From Neisseriales bacterium (GTDB lineage Bacteria > Pseudomonadota > Gammaproteobacteria > Burkholderiales > UBA11063), in assembly GCA_003538525.1 (NCBI GenBank), contig DPRZ01000016.1, positions 1-5,413 of the forward strand: a DNA stretch of 5,413 nucleotides. The letters are read 5' to 3'. Positions 4,649 to 5,413 of the stretch are shown one piece after another; the stretch's first letter is position 1; each line of letters begins with the position of its first letter. The notes beneath the pieces were generated by a model. It was not told where the DNA came from. It did no database searches and saw nothing but the letters and a program-made list of their open reading frames with translations. The position numbers and the translations under genes are program-made.

Positions 4649-5314
4649 TTATGCAAAAAATTTCGCAAAAACATCTACCTCTTCACGAGCAGTACGATAA
4701 CTATTAATTAATGCAGTGGTGTCTTCATAGCCCAGCGCTAGACCACACAAGACTAGATTATCATCACTATATCCCAAATGCTCACGCACTATATCAGGAT
4801 ACTCGGCTAATGCAGCTTGCGCGCAGCTGGATAAACCCAACTCAGTAGCCATTAACATCACCGATTGCAAGAACATGCCACAATCCATAAACGAACCTTT
4901 ATCAACTAATTTATTGATAAAAAAATACAGTACCACAGGTGCGCCAAAGGCGCTGTAATTTTGCTCCCATTGGAGCAAGCGTTTATCTTGATCTTGGCGT
5001 GTAATACCTAAGGTTTGATACATTTGTAATCCGCACGCCAAGCGCCGATGTTTCATGGCTAAAGGTAAACTACTCGGATAATAATTATAATCGAGTTTCT
5101 TGGGCGCGCCCTCGCGAAAAGCACGCACCAGTGCCGCATCCAATTTTTGTTTAGTTTCACCTGAGACTACCGCAACCGTCCACGGTTGTGTATTGGTACC
5201 TGAGGGGGTTTTACGCGCAAATTCTAAAATTTTACGCACGTCTTCAAGTGCAACTGGTTGATTTAAAAATGCACGCACCGATTTGCGCTCGATTAAGGCT
5301 TGACTTACATTCAT
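4649..5314 (-). CDS. Nitroreductase-family FMN-dependent oxidoreductase, 221 aa
   Basis: Cytoplasmic flavoprotein of the nitroreductase family, expected to bind FMN as a homodimer and use NAD(P)H to reduce nitro compounds, quinones or an unknown natural substrate. FMN-binding landmarks are all present: ERKSVRAF (residues 9-16, Arg10 to Arg14), PSGTNTQPW (37-45), DCGMFLQSVMLMATELGLSS (144-163), CAQAAL (164-169), LALGYED (192-198) and the closing NSYRTAREEVDVF (204-216). Length is usual for the family. Two Met codons are possible. The second (5314) has GGAGA at ideal spacing in ATGGAGAAGAAT just before it, whereas the first (5326) has no Shine-Dalgarno; I therefore start at 5314, which also gives the typical M-N-V-S-x-A-L opening. 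It heads a likely two-gene unit with the thioesterase downstream. No specific substrate can be assigned. Confidence 0.93.
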   Translation of the reverse strand: MNVSQALIERKSVRAFLNQPVALEDVRKILEFARKTPSGTNTQPWTVAVVSGETKQKLDAALVRAFREGAPKKLDYNYYPSSLPLAMKHRRLACGLQMYQTLGITRQDQDKRLLQWEQNYSAFGAPVVLYFFINKLVDKGSFMDCGMFLQSVMLMATELGLSSCAQAALAEYPDIVREHLGYSDDNLVLCGLALGYEDTTALINSYRTAREEVDVFAKFFA

Positions 5315-5366
5315 ATTCTTCTCCATAAATTCTATAATTAAATTAGTCCTAGATTAACTCTATATA

Positions 5367-5396
5367 ATATTAAGGCACCCAAAAGCATTAACTCAA
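5367..5396 (-). promoter_or_regulatory. Possible promoter of the nitroreductase-thioesterase unit
   Basis: TTGAGT (5391-5396, minus strand; four of six -35 matches) and TAATAT (5367-5372, four of six -10 matches) are 18 bases apart in the AT-rich sequence upstream of the nitroreductase start. The surrounding run offers other -10-like hexamers, so the exact element is uncertain. I see no other feature between 5327 and the right edge. Confidence 0.3.
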
Positions 5397-5413
5397 TTGT
5401 GATTAATATATTC

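Noticed and set aside
4465..4707. Plus-strand 80-codon open frame
   Set aside because: Antisense to the thioesterase and the end of the nitroreductase; no family resemblance.
1..5413. tRNA, rRNA, CRISPR array, insertion sequence or defence system
   Set aside because: No cloverleaf, regularly spaced direct repeats, terminal inverted repeats, transposase or toxin-antitoxin-like gene could be found on either strand.

Overview
This 5.4 kb window is AT-rich chromosomal DNA, probably from a gammaproteobacterium. The evidence is an unmistakable RecC, which belongs to RecBCD, an enzyme typical of that class, together with compact minus-strand genes with short Shine-Dalgarno sites. One exact copy of the Pasteurellaceae uptake-signal core lies inside recC and hints at, but does not prove, the Pasteurellales. 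I cannot name the species.

Every gene I can support is on the minus strand, so transcription runs right to left. From the right edge: a nitroreductase-family flavoprotein (4649-5314) is followed after 12 bases by a hotdog-fold acyl-CoA thioesterase (4235-4636). After a 51-base gap with its own promoter comes yhhQ, a queuosine-precursor transporter (3482-4183). It is followed after one base by a small radical SAM enzyme resembling the queuine lyase QueL (2782-3480). A 190-base gap leads to a single-domain rhodanese (2298-2591). After a 519-base non-coding stretch, the N-terminal half of recC (1-1778) runs off the left edge.

The yhhQ and queL-like pair is the clearest functional unit. Import of queuine by YhhQ and its conversion to preQ1 by a QueL-type lyase would let the cell feed salvaged queuine to a preQ1-specific tRNA-guanine transglycosylase. 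Both proteins look more like the Firmicutes versions of their families than like E. coli YhhQ, so the pair may have been acquired as a cassette.

The non-coding stretch 1779-2297 is the most structured part of the window. It holds two perfect DnaA boxes (TTATCCACA) in opposite orientation and two one-mismatch boxes 12 bases apart. Between them is a very AT-rich block with a repeated 9-mer and an 18-bp perfect palindrome. A near-consensus promoter drives recC, and its short leader contains a terminator-like hairpin. The layout resembles a replication origin or a DnaA-responsive regulatory region. Against a main origin, all flanking genes are co-oriented and C exceeds G on the given strand in the lines I counted on both sides.

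RecC is recognisable throughout, but nearly all E. coli Chi-contact residues that fall in alignable segments are replaced. The Chi sequence of this organism, if it has one, probably differs from GCTGGTGG.
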